From Streptacidiphilus albus JL83 (lineage in GTDB: Bacteria; Actinomycetota; Actinomycetes; Streptomycetales; Streptomycetaceae), in NCBI RefSeq assembly GCF_000744705.1, contig NZ_JQML01000001.1, positions 6,954,017 to 7,018,016 on the forward strand: a DNA stretch of 64,000 nt, written 5' to 3'. Below the pieces are notes generated by a model. That model searched no databases, had not been told where the DNA came from, and saw only the letters and a list, made by a program, of their open reading frames with translations. The position numbers and the translations under genes are program-made. Below are positions 1 through 7,775 of this stretch, piece after piece (positions within the stretch are counted from its first letter, which is position 1; the number at the start of each line of letters is the position of its first letter).

Positions 1-61
1 CAGTGGTCGCCGCTACGCGGAGATCATCCGTGCCCACAGCGGCGAGTCGGTCTCCGTCTGA
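1..61 (+). CDS. C-terminal end of an unidentified protein (cut by window start)
   Basis: Only the last 19 codons are present, read from base 2, ending GESVSV and a TGA stop at 59-61. The sequence RRYAEIIRAHSG is compatible with the tail of an ABC transporter ATPase, but that is a guess from too little sequence. A strong hairpin lies about 80 bases downstream. Confidence 0.4.
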   Translation, partial: SGRRYAEIIRAHSGESVSV

Positions 62-138
62 TCGCGCCCGCTGCCTGCGCGTGCTGCGCGTGCCGCGCGG
101 GCAGCGTTCGACGGCCGGGGTCCGGCCGTCCCCCTGGC

Positions 139-180
139 GCGTTGGGGTGTCGACGTCCTGACACGTCGACACCCCAACGC
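139..180. terminator. Long perfect hairpin (18-bp stem, 6-base loop)
   Basis: Bases 139-156 pair perfectly with 163-180; the loop is CCTGAC. It has no U tract, as is usual in actinomycetes, and would end transcription of the upstream gene finishing at 61. The stem core motif ACACGTCGAC recurs at 185-194 and, inverted, near 229-238, so the region could also bind a protein. Confidence 0.55.
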
Positions 181-321
181 ATCGACACGTCGACAGGTCC
201 TGTGGCGCTCCCCCGTCACCCGGCCGGGTCGACGTGTCGGCCGCGCCGCTGCTCCTCCGGCCGCGTGGTGCCGCGAACAGGGGCTGCCGTTCGGGACGCA
301 CCTCCGGGTAGCCTCGCGACC

Positions 322-711
322 ATGTCTACCGAGATGAACGCCGTCCCGTCCAACGCCGAGGCGCCGTTGCGTCAGCGGCTGCGCGGGGCACTCACACTGG
401 CCATGAAGGCTCGGGACCGCGTCGCGGTCGGGGCCCTGCGCTCGACGCTGGCGGCGATCGACAACGCCGAGGCGGTCGACCGGCCCACGGGCACGGACAC
501 CGGCTTGGCCATCGAGCAGATCCCGCTCGGGGTGGGGGCGGCCGAGATGGAGCGTCGGCTGCTGACGGAGTCCCAGATCGAGCGGATCGTGCGGGACGAG
601 CTGGCCGAGCGCGAGGCGGCCGCCCGCGACTACGAGCAGTCGGGCCGGACGGAGCGCGCCGAGCAACTGCGGCGCGAGGTCAGCGTGCTCGCGGAGCAGC
701 TCGCCGGATAG
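322..711 (+). CDS. GatB/YqeY domain protein
   Basis: This 129-aa protein matches the YqeY family, which resembles the tail domain of the GatB subunit of tRNA amidotransferase. The N-terminal helix region contains LRQRLRGALTLAMKARD, and the C-terminal half has the family's acidic stretch around IVRDELAEREAAARDYEQSG. It is a little shorter than typical YqeY (about 150 aa). The ATG at 322 is the first start that keeps only the family domain; no strong ribosome binding site is visible. The biochemical role of stand-alone YqeY is not firmly known. It is a single gene whose 3' end overlaps a LysR remnant on the other strand. Confidence 0.85.
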   Translation: MSTEMNAVPSNAEAPLRQRLRGALTLAMKARDRVAVGALRSTLAAIDNAEAVDRPTGTDTGLAIEQIPLGVGAAEMERRLLTESQIERIVRDELAEREAAARDYEQSGRTERAEQLRREVSVLAEQLAG

Positions 712-925
712 CCGGTGCCGGCGCGGGCGCGGTCGCCGACCCCGGCTCCGGCCCCGGTCCCTGGCCCGGCTCCGGTCCCTGGCCCGGCCCCGGCTCGCCG
801 AGGGTCTGCCGGAGCCGTACCAGTAGCTCCCGCAGCGCCGGGCTGACGGTCGACGCCCAGACCAGCGCGAGCACGGCCGGGATCTCGATCCCGTCGATCG
901 GCAGTACCCGCAGCCGAGGGCCTGC
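680..925 (-). pseudogene. C-terminal remnant of a LysR-type regulator
   Basis: On the minus strand the frame ending at 680 reads PRLRVLPIDGIEIPAVLALV followed by WASTVSPALRELLVRLRQTL. This is the typical end of a LysR substrate-binding domain, with a wr-type strand and a terminal helix. No HTH domain and no start lie upstream, so only about 45 residues survive, followed by a Pro/Gly-rich tail made of short repeats. The remnant overlaps the end of the yqeY-type gene. Inference: deletion removed the rest. Identification rests on pattern only. Confidence 0.4.
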
Positions 926-1015
926 CCACCCGCCTCCTGAGCCTCCGTCAGGCCGGAGGTCATGGGGGCGGAGACCCCGACGGTCCAGAACTGACCGGCT
1001 GGAGCTGACGCCGAC

Positions 1016-1516
1016 TCAGGCAGCAGCGGTCCCGGCGCGGCGCAGCTCGAAGAGGTAGCAACCGTACTCGACGGCCCGGACATGGATCAGGGCCACCGCC
1101 GGGTCGGCCAGCTGCTCCGCCACCACGGTGTCGATCGTGGCGTCGGTCTCCACCAACCGTCCGCCCAGGATGCGGCCCTCGGCGTCGTAGGAGCGGAGCA
1201 CCCGCAGCCCGTGCAGGACCTCCGGATAGCCGGGCTCGGCCGGGCCGCCGCAGTCCTCCGCGTGGATGAAGACCGGCCCGAGCTCGGCGTAGGCGCCGGG
1301 CTCGGCCCCGGTCTCGGCCACCCAGCGCGCGAGCGGGGCGTAGGAGACCAGGGCGATCTCCTCGCCGGCCTCGATCCGACGCAGGCAGCAGCGCAGCGGC
1401 GAGCCGCTCTCGGTTGCGGTGCAGGGCTTGGTCGCCCGTCCGGCGTCGTCCGTGCGGCGGAGTCGCTCCAGGTCGGCGGGGCGGATGGGGTGCACCTCGT
1501 AGCTGGTGTTCGTCAT
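1016..1516 (-). CDS. DUF1203 family protein
   Basis: This 166-aa cytoplasmic protein resembles DUF1203 proteins over its full length. Recognisable blocks are CTATESGSPLRCCLRRIEAG, ALVSYAPL, GPVFIHAEDC and a C-terminal HVRAVEYGCYLFELRR. No signal peptide or membrane segment is seen and the function of the family is unknown. It is divergent from the lipoprotein gene at 1674, with about 157 bases between them for both promoters. Confidence 0.75.
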   Translation of the reverse strand: MTNTSYEVHPIRPADLERLRRTDDAGRATKPCTATESGSPLRCCLRRIEAGEEIALVSYAPLARWVAETGAEPGAYAELGPVFIHAEDCGGPAEPGYPEVLHGLRVLRSYDAEGRILGGRLVETDATIDTVVAEQLADPAVALIHVRAVEYGCYLFELRRAGTAAA

Positions 1517-1673
1517 GGTTCCAGCCTGCGACCGACGGCGGCCGGAATCCGGCGGTCATCGGACGCTGCGTTCGAGGCCCCGGATCGCCCGGTCGCACGC
1601 GAGCTGGGAGTCGGCTGCCAATAGGCTGGGGATCCGCAGGTGCGGCCGAGGACGAGGGATCGAGGGAAGTCGC

Positions 1674-3284
1674 GTGGGCAGCCAGGAACAGGGCGGTGCC
1701 GGGGCCGAGGGCGCGGCGGCGAAGGGCTCGGCCGGGAGGAGCGGCGTCGGTCGGCGCGGGTTCCTCGGTGCGGCGGCGGCCGTCGGCGCCGGGGTGGCCG
1801 GCATCGGCCTGCTGGCCGGCTGCGATGCCGACCCGGCCGACCCGAGGGCGGCCCGGTCGGTCGCCCCGGTGGGGCTGCCCCGGCCGGTACTGACCGCGCT
1901 CCAGCGTGAGCAGGCGCTCCCCGGCGACGCCGACTGGCGGCTCGGCCCCACCGGTCCGCAGGAGGCCGTCCAGGGCTGGACCGACCAGGTCAGCGTGGCG
2001 CCGGGGGAGTCCTTCGCGCTCCACGTCTCCACCACCGCACCGGGGTTCACCGTCTCCGCCTACCGCGTCGGCTGGTACGGCGGGGCGCAGGCCCGGCTGG
2101 TCTGGCGCTCCGGCCGGATCGCCGGCCGGGTCCAGCCGGACGCCGGCTTCACCGACGCCACCCGCACGGTGCACACCGACTGGGAGCCGACGCTGCGGGT
2201 CGGCACCGAGGACTGGCCCGAGGGCGCGTACCTGTTGCGGCTGGACGCCGAGAACGGCTTCCAGCGGTATGTCCCGATGGTGGTCAGGTCGGCGGGCGCG
2301 GAGGGCGCGACACTGATCATGCACGGTGTCGCCACCTGGCAGGCGTACAACGTCTGGGGTGGCTACAGCCTCTACCAGGGCGAGAACGGCGCCTACAGCA
2401 GCCGTTCGCTGACGGTGTCCTACGACCGTCCCTACGACGGCTCCGGGGCGGAGAAGTTCCTGGTCTACGAGCGGGCGCTGGTGGTGCTCGCCGAACGGCT
2501 GGGCATCCCGCTCGCCTACACCACCGGCATCGACGTCCACCAGCGTCCCGAGGTGCTGCGGGGGGCGACCACGCTGCTCTCGCTGGGGCACGACGAGTAC
2601 TGGACGCCGCAGCAGCGCGCCTCGGTGACGCAGGCCCGGGATACCGGTACCAACCTGGCCTTCCTGGGAGCCAACACCTGCTTCCGCCGGGTCCGGATCG
2701 AGGACACCGCGCGCACCGTCGTCTGCTACAAGACGGACTACGAGGCGGACCCGCTGTACGGGGTGCGCGACGCCGACGTCACCACCGACTTCCGCGCCAC
2801 GCCGGACCCGGACCCGGAGTCCTCGATGACCGGCGTCATCTACGAGGGCTACCCCACCGACGCGCCCTATGTCGTCCGGGCCGCCGACCACTGGTTGTAC
2901 GCGGGGACCGGGGTGAAGGCGGGGGACGCCTTCCCGCACCTGATCGGCGTCGAGTACGACCGGGTGACGCCGAGCTACCCGACGCCGCGTCCGATCGAGA
3001 TCCTGGCCCACTCGCCGCTGGTCTGCGAGGGCAACCCGAGCCACTCCGACAGCGCCTACTACACGGTGCGCAGCGGCGCCGGGGTCTTCGCCTCGGGGAC
3101 GATGCGCTGGGTGGAGGGGCTGATGGCGGGCACCCACGACGACGGCGGCGACCACGGGATGGACGCCCGCACCGGCGCGTTCGTCACCCGCGCCACGGAG
3201 AACCTGCTCACGGCCTTCGCCAGGGGCCCGGCCGGCCACAACCTGCCCGCCCCGCGCGACAACGTCTCCGCCGTGTACGGCTGA
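1674..3284 (+). CDS. Tat-exported lipoprotein with N,N-dimethylformamidase beta-like domain
   Basis: The 536-aa protein starts at GTG 1674, chosen for the GAGGGAAG ribosome site just upstream. Residues 25-43 carry a twin-arginine motif (R27 R28) and a hydrophobic stretch, followed by a lipobox LLAG-C50, so a Tat-secreted lipoprotein is expected. The rest resembles the beta-subunit-like domain of N,N-dimethylformamidase that is common in actinobacteria, with blocks such as WYGGAQARL, YNVWGGYSLY, SLGHDEYWT and FASGTMRWVEGL. In true dimethylformamidase this domain works with a small subunit; none is encoded nearby, so the substrate is unknown. A surface role is inferred from the lipobox. Confidence 0.8.
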   Translation: MGSQEQGGAGAEGAAAKGSAGRSGVGRRGFLGAAAAVGAGVAGIGLLAGCDADPADPRAARSVAPVGLPRPVLTALQREQALPGDADWRLGPTGPQEAVQGWTDQVSVAPGESFALHVSTTAPGFTVSAYRVGWYGGAQARLVWRSGRIAGRVQPDAGFTDATRTVHTDWEPTLRVGTEDWPEGAYLLRLDAENGFQRYVPMVVRSAGAEGATLIMHGVATWQAYNVWGGYSLYQGENGAYSSRSLTVSYDRPYDGSGAEKFLVYERALVVLAERLGIPLAYTTGIDVHQRPEVLRGATTLLSLGHDEYWTPQQRASVTQARDTGTNLAFLGANTCFRRVRIEDTARTVVCYKTDYEADPLYGVRDADVTTDFRATPDPDPESSMTGVIYEGYPTDAPYVVRAADHWLYAGTGVKAGDAFPHLIGVEYDRVTPSYPTPRPIEILAHSPLVCEGNPSHSDSAYYTVRSGAGVFASGTMRWVEGLMAGTHDDGGDHGMDARTGAFVTRATENLLTAFARGPAGHNLPAPRDNVSAVYG

Positions 3285-3304
3285 CCGGCGGCGAGTCGAT
3301 CAGC

Positions 3305-3943
3305 TCAGACCGCTGTCACCGCCAGCCCGTTGGCCCGGAGCGCGGCGACCAGTTCGGCCGGGGCGGTGGCGGTGGAGCCCGCGTGGTAAGGCGGCTGCGG
3401 GTCGTACTCGACGACGAGCTGGATGGCCTGGGCGACGGCGTCGCCGGCGAGCCGGCCGGCCAGGTGGAAGGCCAGGTCGATCCCGGCCGACACCCCGGCG
3501 GCGGTGGCGTACTTGCCGTCGAAGACGACGCGTTCGTCCGTGGGTACGGCACCCAGGCCGGCGAGGTCGTCCAGGCAGATCCAGTGCGAGGTGGCCCGGC
3601 GGTCCTGTAGCAGCCCGGCTGCCGCCAGCAGCAGCGAGCCGGAGCAGACCGAGGTGGTCCAGGCGGTGTTCGCGTCGACGGCGCGGATCCAGTCGAGGAC
3701 TGCCCGGTCGGTCAGTTGGGCTGCGGTGCCGGGACCGCCGGGCACGATCAGGATGTCGGGGGAGGTGACCTCTGACAGCGGCAGGTCGGCGGTGAGCGAG
3801 AGACTGCCGGAGTCGGTCAGCACCGGGCCGGGGCGCGCGGCGGTGAAGACCACCTCGGCCCCGGGCAGTCGGGACAGGACCTCGTAGGGGCCGACGGCGT
3901 CCAGCGCGGTGAAGCGGTCGTAGAGCAGGAAGGCGATCTGCAT
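3305..3943 (-). CDS. DJ-1/PfpI family protein
   Basis: This 212-aa single-domain protein belongs to the DJ-1/PfpI (class I glutaminase-like) superfamily. It has the family strand order with ILIVPGGPG (63-72) and the nucleophile elbow SVCSGSLLLA with Cys100. This branch includes isonitrile hydratases and many uncharacterised proteins; the exact reaction cannot be read from sequence. Its start overlaps the stop of the GlxA-type regulator by one base (TGATG), so the two are translationally coupled and the regulator probably controls this operon. Confidence 0.85.
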   Translation of the reverse strand: MQIAFLLYDRFTALDAVGPYEVLSRLPGAEVVFTAARPGPVLTDSGSLSLTADLPLSEVTSPDILIVPGGPGTAAQLTDRAVLDWIRAVDANTAWTTSVCSGSLLLAAAGLLQDRRATSHWICLDDLAGLGAVPTDERVVFDGKYATAAGVSAGIDLAFHLAGRLAGDAVAQAIQLVVEYDPQPPYHAGSTATAPAELVAALRANGLAVTAV

Positions 3944-4947
3944 CAGGAACTCCTGGTTCCGGTGGTCGTGGCGGTGGCGGTGGCGGTGGCGGTGCTCGGC
4001 CGGAAGCGGCGGCGGTACTCCGCAGGGGGGACGGACAGGGCGCGCAGGAACGCCCGGCGCATCGCCTCCGGGGTGCCGTAGCCGGAGGCCCGCGCCACCT
4101 CCTCGATTCCGTCCGAGGTGTCCTCAAGGAGACGGCGTGCGGTCTCCAGTCGGGTGCTGTCGACGTAGCGGCCGGGTGTCACACCGACCTCGGCCCGGAA
4201 GGCGCGGGCGAACTGACGCGGCGACAGCGAGGCCCGGTGGGCCAGGGATTCCACGGACAGATCCGCGCCCGGATGCTCGGTGATCCAGGACTGGACCTCC
4301 CGCAGCGGTCGGCGCTCGGCGAGCTGGGCGGCCAACTGCGTGCTGAACTGCGCCTGGTTGCCGGGGCGGCGGAGGAACACCACCAGGTGCCGGGCGACCT
4401 CCAGCGCGGCGTCCCGGCCCAGGTCCTCCTCGACCAGGGCGAGCGCGAGGTCGATCCCCGCAGTGACCCCGGCCGAGGTGGCGACGGCCCCGTCACGGAC
4501 GAAGATCGGCTCGGGGTCCACCGTGGTCTCCGGGAACCGCCGCGCGAGCGAGTCGCAGTACGCCCAGTGGGTGACGACCCGCCGTCCGGCCAGCAGCCCC
4601 GCCTCGGCGAGCAGGAAGGCCCCGGTGCAGACCGAGACGATCCGCTCGGCGGTCGGCGCCAGCTCGGCGATCCGGCGGACCAGCTCGGGATCGGCCGGGA
4701 AGGTGCCGGTCCCGCCGGGCACCAGCAGGGTGCGCGGCGGCGCGCTCAGGCGCAGGTCCTCGTCGGGCAGCAGCCCCAGCCCGCTGGACGTCCGCACCGG
4801 CCCGCCGCCGAGCGAGGCGGTCCTGATCCGGTACGCCTCCGGGATGCCCGCGGCCGGGCCGGCCCCGGCGAACACCTCCGTCGGACCGGTCACGTCGAGG
4901 CTCTGCACTCCGTCGAACAGAACGACGAGCACATCGTGGTTGGCCAT
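3943..4947 (-). CDS. GlxA-type AraC-family transcriptional regulator
   Basis: The 334-aa protein has an N-terminal DJ-1/PfpI-like domain (about 1-190), including SVCTGAFLLAEAGLL, and a C-terminal AraC double helix-turn-helix (about 215-315). The recognition part includes SLSPRQFARAFRAEVGVTPG and AMRRAFLRALSVPPAEYRRR. The start at MANHDVLVVLFDG (4947) fits homologous starts; an upstream in-frame start adds 21 unlikely residues. The tail TATATATATTTGT comes from a GTGGCG-type hexamer repeat at about 3966-3990. It is coupled to the downstream PfpI gene. These regulators usually act on adjacent genes; the ligand is unknown. Confidence 0.85.
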   Translation of the reverse strand: MANHDVLVVLFDGVQSLDVTGPTEVFAGAGPAAGIPEAYRIRTASLGGGPVRTSSGLGLLPDEDLRLSAPPRTLLVPGGTGTFPADPELVRRIAELAPTAERIVSVCTGAFLLAEAGLLAGRRVVTHWAYCDSLARRFPETTVDPEPIFVRDGAVATSAGVTAGIDLALALVEEDLGRDAALEVARHLVVFLRRPGNQAQFSTQLAAQLAERRPLREVQSWITEHPGADLSVESLAHRASLSPRQFARAFRAEVGVTPGRYVDSTRLETARRLLEDTSDGIEEVARASGYGTPEAMRRAFLRALSVPPAEYRRRFRPSTATATATATTTGTRSS

Positions 4948-5022
4948 GCCCTTCACCCTGGCAGCGGGCGCGGATGGCGGCAATGACGATTTTCCCACCT
5001 TTCCTGCCATCGGGGCGAAGCC

Positions 5023-6051
5023 TCAGGGGCGTCGCGCCGGGGGCGGTCGGAGGGCGGGCCAGCGGGTGAGCATCCGGTCGCGGAGGCCGGTGGCGAGCTG
5101 GTGCAGGGCGGTGAGCTCGGGGTGGTCCGCGACCAGGTCCGCGACCACGCCCAGACGGTGGGCCAGCCGCTGCCGTGCGGTCACGGTGCCCCAGCTCCAG
5201 TCGTGTCCCGGGATCCGGGCGAGGTGGTCGGTGCCGTCCCGGTGGGCTCGTTGGACCAGGGCGTCGCCTCGGATCAGCCAGCCGGCGCAGGCGTCGGCCA
5301 GGTCTCCCGCCACCTCCCTTCCGGTCACGGCGAGCCAGGTCGCGCGGTAGGCGGCCTCGGCCGCCACCAGCAGTGGCTCGGGGATCGCGGTCACGCACCA
5401 GCAGGTCGGAAAGCCGATGCGCAGGTACGCGAGTTCCACGAGTCCGTTGCCCAGCGACGCCTGCTCGAAGTCGATGAAGCGGATTCCGTCGGCGGTGTGC
5501 AGGTCGTTGCCCGGACAGGGGTCGCCGTGGAGCAGCGCGTGGCCCGGCGCCCGCCCGAGCCGGTCCACCAGGGCGTCGAGCTCGGCCGACACCCGTGGCG
5601 GGGCCGGGACCGCCAGCTCCTCGGCCAGGGCGAGGAAGGCGCGGACGTCGTCCGTGGTCGGGCCCGACCAGGCCGGTAGTCGGCCGACATCCTGCGGTCC
5701 GGTGGCCGAGTGCAGCCGGGCCAGCGCGGTGGCGTAGCCGACCACCCAGGTGTCGACGGGATGGAGGTGGTGCAGGTGTTCGAGTACCAGGACGCGCTCT
5801 CGCGGATGGGTGGCCAGCAGCCGTGGCGCCACCGGGGGCCGGACCCGGGAGGCGAGCCGCAGCCCTTCCACCTCGCGGGCGTACAGATCGGCGGCGTCCG
5901 GTCCGTCGACGATCTGCTTGACGACGGCCGGCGCCCCGTCCAGCTCGACCTGCCACACGTGCGAGCGCGGGCTGCTGTGCAGCGGACGGGGCTTCCCGGA
6001 CGGGCTCAACTTCGCCAACAGTTCGTCCGGTAAAGGTAGTTGTGAGGCCAT
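5023..6051 (-). CDS. APH-type phosphotransferase (kinase-like)
   Basis: The 342-aa protein belongs to the aminoglycoside phosphotransferase/choline kinase-like fold. Visible residues are the ATP-binding Lys45 (PAVVKQIV), the catalytic HGD at 175-177 in LLHGDPCPGND, and the metal-binding D194 in RFIDFEQASL. The substrate could be a sugar, antibiotic or homoserine-like compound; nothing local decides this. The ATG at 6051 is preferred because AGGA lies 8 bases upstream; ATG 6060 is the alternative. It is divergent from the glycerophosphodiesterase gene. Confidence 0.85.
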   Translation of the reverse strand: MASQLPLPDELLAKLSPSGKPRPLHSSPRSHVWQVELDGAPAVVKQIVDGPDAADLYAREVEGLRLASRVRPPVAPRLLATHPRERVLVLEHLHHLHPVDTWVVGYATALARLHSATGPQDVGRLPAWSGPTTDDVRAFLALAEELAVPAPPRVSAELDALVDRLGRAPGHALLHGDPCPGNDLHTADGIRFIDFEQASLGNGLVELAYLRIGFPTCWCVTAIPEPLLVAAEAAYRATWLAVTGREVAGDLADACAGWLIRGDALVQRAHRDGTDHLARIPGHDWSWGTVTARQRLAHRLGVVADLVADHPELTALHQLATGLRDRMLTRWPALRPPPARRP

Positions 6052-6153
6052 ACGGTCCATCCTAGGCCGGTGGCCGACTGCGCCTCGGGGCGGCAGGCGG
6101 GATGATTGGGTCCGACGGTGTCCGGGCGGTCGGCGGTGTGAGGAGTACGGGAT

Positions 6154-6876
6154 GTGCGGGGCGCGCCGGTGACGGTCATGGTCGGGCATCGCGGCGATCC
6201 GCTGCTGCTGCGGGAGAACACCCTGCCCTCGATCGCCTCGGCGGTCGCGCTCGGGGCCGACTGGGTCGAGGTGGACGTCCGGCTCACCCGGGACGGGGTG
6301 CCGGTGCTGCTCCACGACGACACCCTGACCCGGCTGTGGGGGCACGACCGGCGCGTCGACTCGCTCACCCGGGCCGAGCTGGGACGGCTGACCGGCGGCG
6401 GGGAGTGGGAGGTGCCGACCCTGCGCGAGGCGCTGCGGCTCACTGCCGGGGCCGGGGTGCCGCTGATGATCGACGTGATCCGGGTCGCCGAGGCGCACGC
6501 CGCGACGGAGCTGGTCCGCTCGCTGGACTGTGTCGAGTCGGCGGTCTTCACCGGGGACCCGGGGGCGCTGGCGGCGGTACGGGCGGCGTTGCCGGGGGCC
6601 CGGATCGCCATGAGCTGGGAGTCCCCGCTGCCGGCCCGGGCCGCGCTCTGGCGGCGGGTCCGCCCGGACTACTTCAACCTCTACTACCGCTGGGCCACCC
6701 CCCGGCGGATCGCCCGGATGCACCGGCGGGGCATCCGGGTGTCGGCCTGGACGGTCGACGACGCGCCGACGGCGAGGGCGCTGGCGGCGGCCGGTATCGA
6801 CGTGATCATCAGCAATGACCTGCGGATGCTGCGGCGGGTCCTCGGCACGACCACGCCCCGGTCGCGCGCGTCGTAG
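6154..6876 (+). CDS. Glycerophosphodiester phosphodiesterase
   Basis: This 240-aa GDPD-family enzyme hydrolyses glycerophosphodiesters to glycerol-3-phosphate and an alcohol. Catalytic residues of the TIM barrel are visible: H12 R13 in GHRGD, E21 N22 T23, E39 and D41 in WVEVDVRLT, and H54 D55 in LLHDDTL. The late motif VSAWTVDD and the end IDVIISNDLRML are also typical. The GTG at 6154 is chosen because AGGAG lies 8 bases upstream. No signal peptide is present, so a cytoplasmic role in phospholipid headgroup recycling is inferred. Confidence 0.9.
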   Translation: MRGAPVTVMVGHRGDPLLLRENTLPSIASAVALGADWVEVDVRLTRDGVPVLLHDDTLTRLWGHDRRVDSLTRAELGRLTGGGEWEVPTLREALRLTAGAGVPLMIDVIRVAEAHAATELVRSLDCVESAVFTGDPGALAAVRAALPGARIAMSWESPLPARAALWRRVRPDYFNLYYRWATPRRIARMHRRGIRVSAWTVDDAPTARALAAAGIDVIISNDLRMLRRVLGTTTPRSRAS

Positions 6877-6891
6877 CCCCGACGCGCATTC

Positions 6892-6931
6892 TTGCCTCAG
6901 AGGCAAAAGAGTTGCCTGGCAGGTCAGGCAA
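6892..6931. promoter_or_regulatory. Two tandem inverted repeats, probable operator of the XRE-cupin gene
   Basis: The first palindrome is TTGCCTC-A-GAGGCAA (6892-6906). The second is TTGCCTG-6 bases-CAGGCAA (6912-6931). Both share TTGCCT/AGGCAA half sites and lie 17-56 bases before the ATG at 6948, where autoregulation by the encoded helix-turn-helix protein would be expected. The repeats are seen directly; the binding partner is inferred. Confidence 0.6.
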
Positions 6932-6947
6932 GGTGTGGACTGGGCTC

Positions 6948-7526
6948 ATGGACCTGCCCGAGGAGCTTCCCGGTCTGGGCGCCCGCCTCCGGGAGCGCAG
7001 AACACGCAGCGGGCTGACGCTGGAGGCCGCCGCCGCCAGGGTCGGACTCTCGCCCGCGCACCTGTCACGGCTGGAGACCGCGAAGCGGCAGCCGTCGCTC
7101 CCGGTACTGCTGCAACTCTCCCGAGTCTACGGCGTGCCGGTCGACGTCCTGCTCGGGCACGAGCCGGCCGCGCCCTCGTCGGTGGTGCGGGGCGGTGCCG
7201 CCGCGCCGCCGCCCTCGGCCGGCGGCTGGACCTACACCGCCGCCGGTGCGCCGGGACGGGCGATGCAGGCCCTGCGGGTGCACATCCCGCTGCTGGTCCA
7301 GGACGCGGTGGTGCGGGTGCACCCGGGCGAGGAGTGGATCTACGTCCTGGCGGGCCGACTGGCCTTCACCCTGGACCGCGACGAGTACCAGCTCGAACCG
7401 GGCGACGCGGCGCACTTCGACTCGATGCGTCCGCACCGGCTGGTGGCCCGCAGCGAGGCCGGCGTCGACCTGCTGTTCATGCACACCCTGCTGCAGAGCC
7501 CGACCGCCGAGCTCTGCCTCCCGTGA
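6948..7526 (+). CDS. XRE-family regulator with C-terminal cupin domain
   Basis: The 192-aa protein has an XRE helix-turn-helix at about 10-64 (GLTLEAAAARVGLSPAHLSR) and a cupin domain at about 100-185 (HPGEEWIYVLAGRLAFTLD, LEPGDAAHFDSMRPHRLVA). This layout is that of small-molecule-sensing repressors such as PuuR/SutR-like proteins; the ligand is unknown. The start at ATG 6948 avoids reading through the upstream inverted repeats. The gene is followed by a small membrane-protein gene, a pairing I recall as frequent in streptomycetes. Confidence 0.85.
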   Translation: MDLPEELPGLGARLRERRTRSGLTLEAAAARVGLSPAHLSRLETAKRQPSLPVLLQLSRVYGVPVDVLLGHEPAAPSSVVRGGAAAPPPSAGGWTYTAAGAPGRAMQALRVHIPLLVQDAVVRVHPGEEWIYVLAGRLAFTLDRDEYQLEPGDAAHFDSMRPHRLVARSEAGVDLLFMHTLLQSPTAELCLP

Positions 7527-7588
7527 ACCGCGAACCCTCCTGAACCGCGAACCCTCCTGAACCGCGAACTCCCGTGAACCACGAACCG
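7518..7588 (+). repeat. Four imperfect tandem copies of a 17-18-bp unit (CTCCTGAACCGCGAACC)
   Basis: The units begin near 7518, 7537, 7554 and 7569 and overlap the stop of the XRE-cupin gene and the leader of the next gene. The last copy ends just before the GGAG ribosome site of that gene. No function is apparent; replication slippage is the simplest explanation. Confidence 0.6.
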
Positions 7589-7603
7589 AAGGAGCGCCGC
7601 CCC

Positions 7604-7759
7604 ATGGCTGCCGCCCACCACCCCGCCCGGCCCGTCGAGGACGGAAGCACCCGTACCGAGCACCGGGTCAACGTCCGGGTCTTCATCTACGTCATCGGCC
7701 TGCACGTGTTCGCCGCCGCCGCGATGCTGCTGTTCTTCCTGGCCCGTCCGGGCTCCTGA
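7604..7759 (+). CDS. Small single-span membrane protein (DUF6126-like)
   Basis: The 51-aa protein has a charged N-terminal segment and one hydrophobic helix (about 24-46: VRVFIYVIGLHVFAAAAMLL). Its size, helix and position after an XRE-cupin gene fit what I recall as DUF6126. The ATG at 7604 follows GGAG at suitable distance; a GTG at 7574 inside the repeat array is less likely. Function unknown; it probably forms an operon with the regulator. Confidence 0.6.
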   Translation: MAAAHHPARPVEDGSTRTEHRVNVRVFIYVIGLHVFAAAAMLLFFLARPGS

Positions 7760-7775
7760 ACCCGCTGTTCAGGAG
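7753..7775. terminator. Bidirectional terminator hairpin between convergent genes
   Basis: CTCCTGAAC (7753-7761) pairs with GTTCAGGAG (7767-7775) around a 5-base loop. The hairpin includes both stop codons of the convergent genes ending at 7759 and 7769. Confidence 0.6.

Noticed and set aside
960-3239. 759-codon minus-strand open frame opposite the lipoprotein gene
   Set aside because: Arg/Pro/Gly-rich shadow of the plus-strand gene; no ribosome site or domain. In such GC-rich DNA antisense frames stay open by composition.
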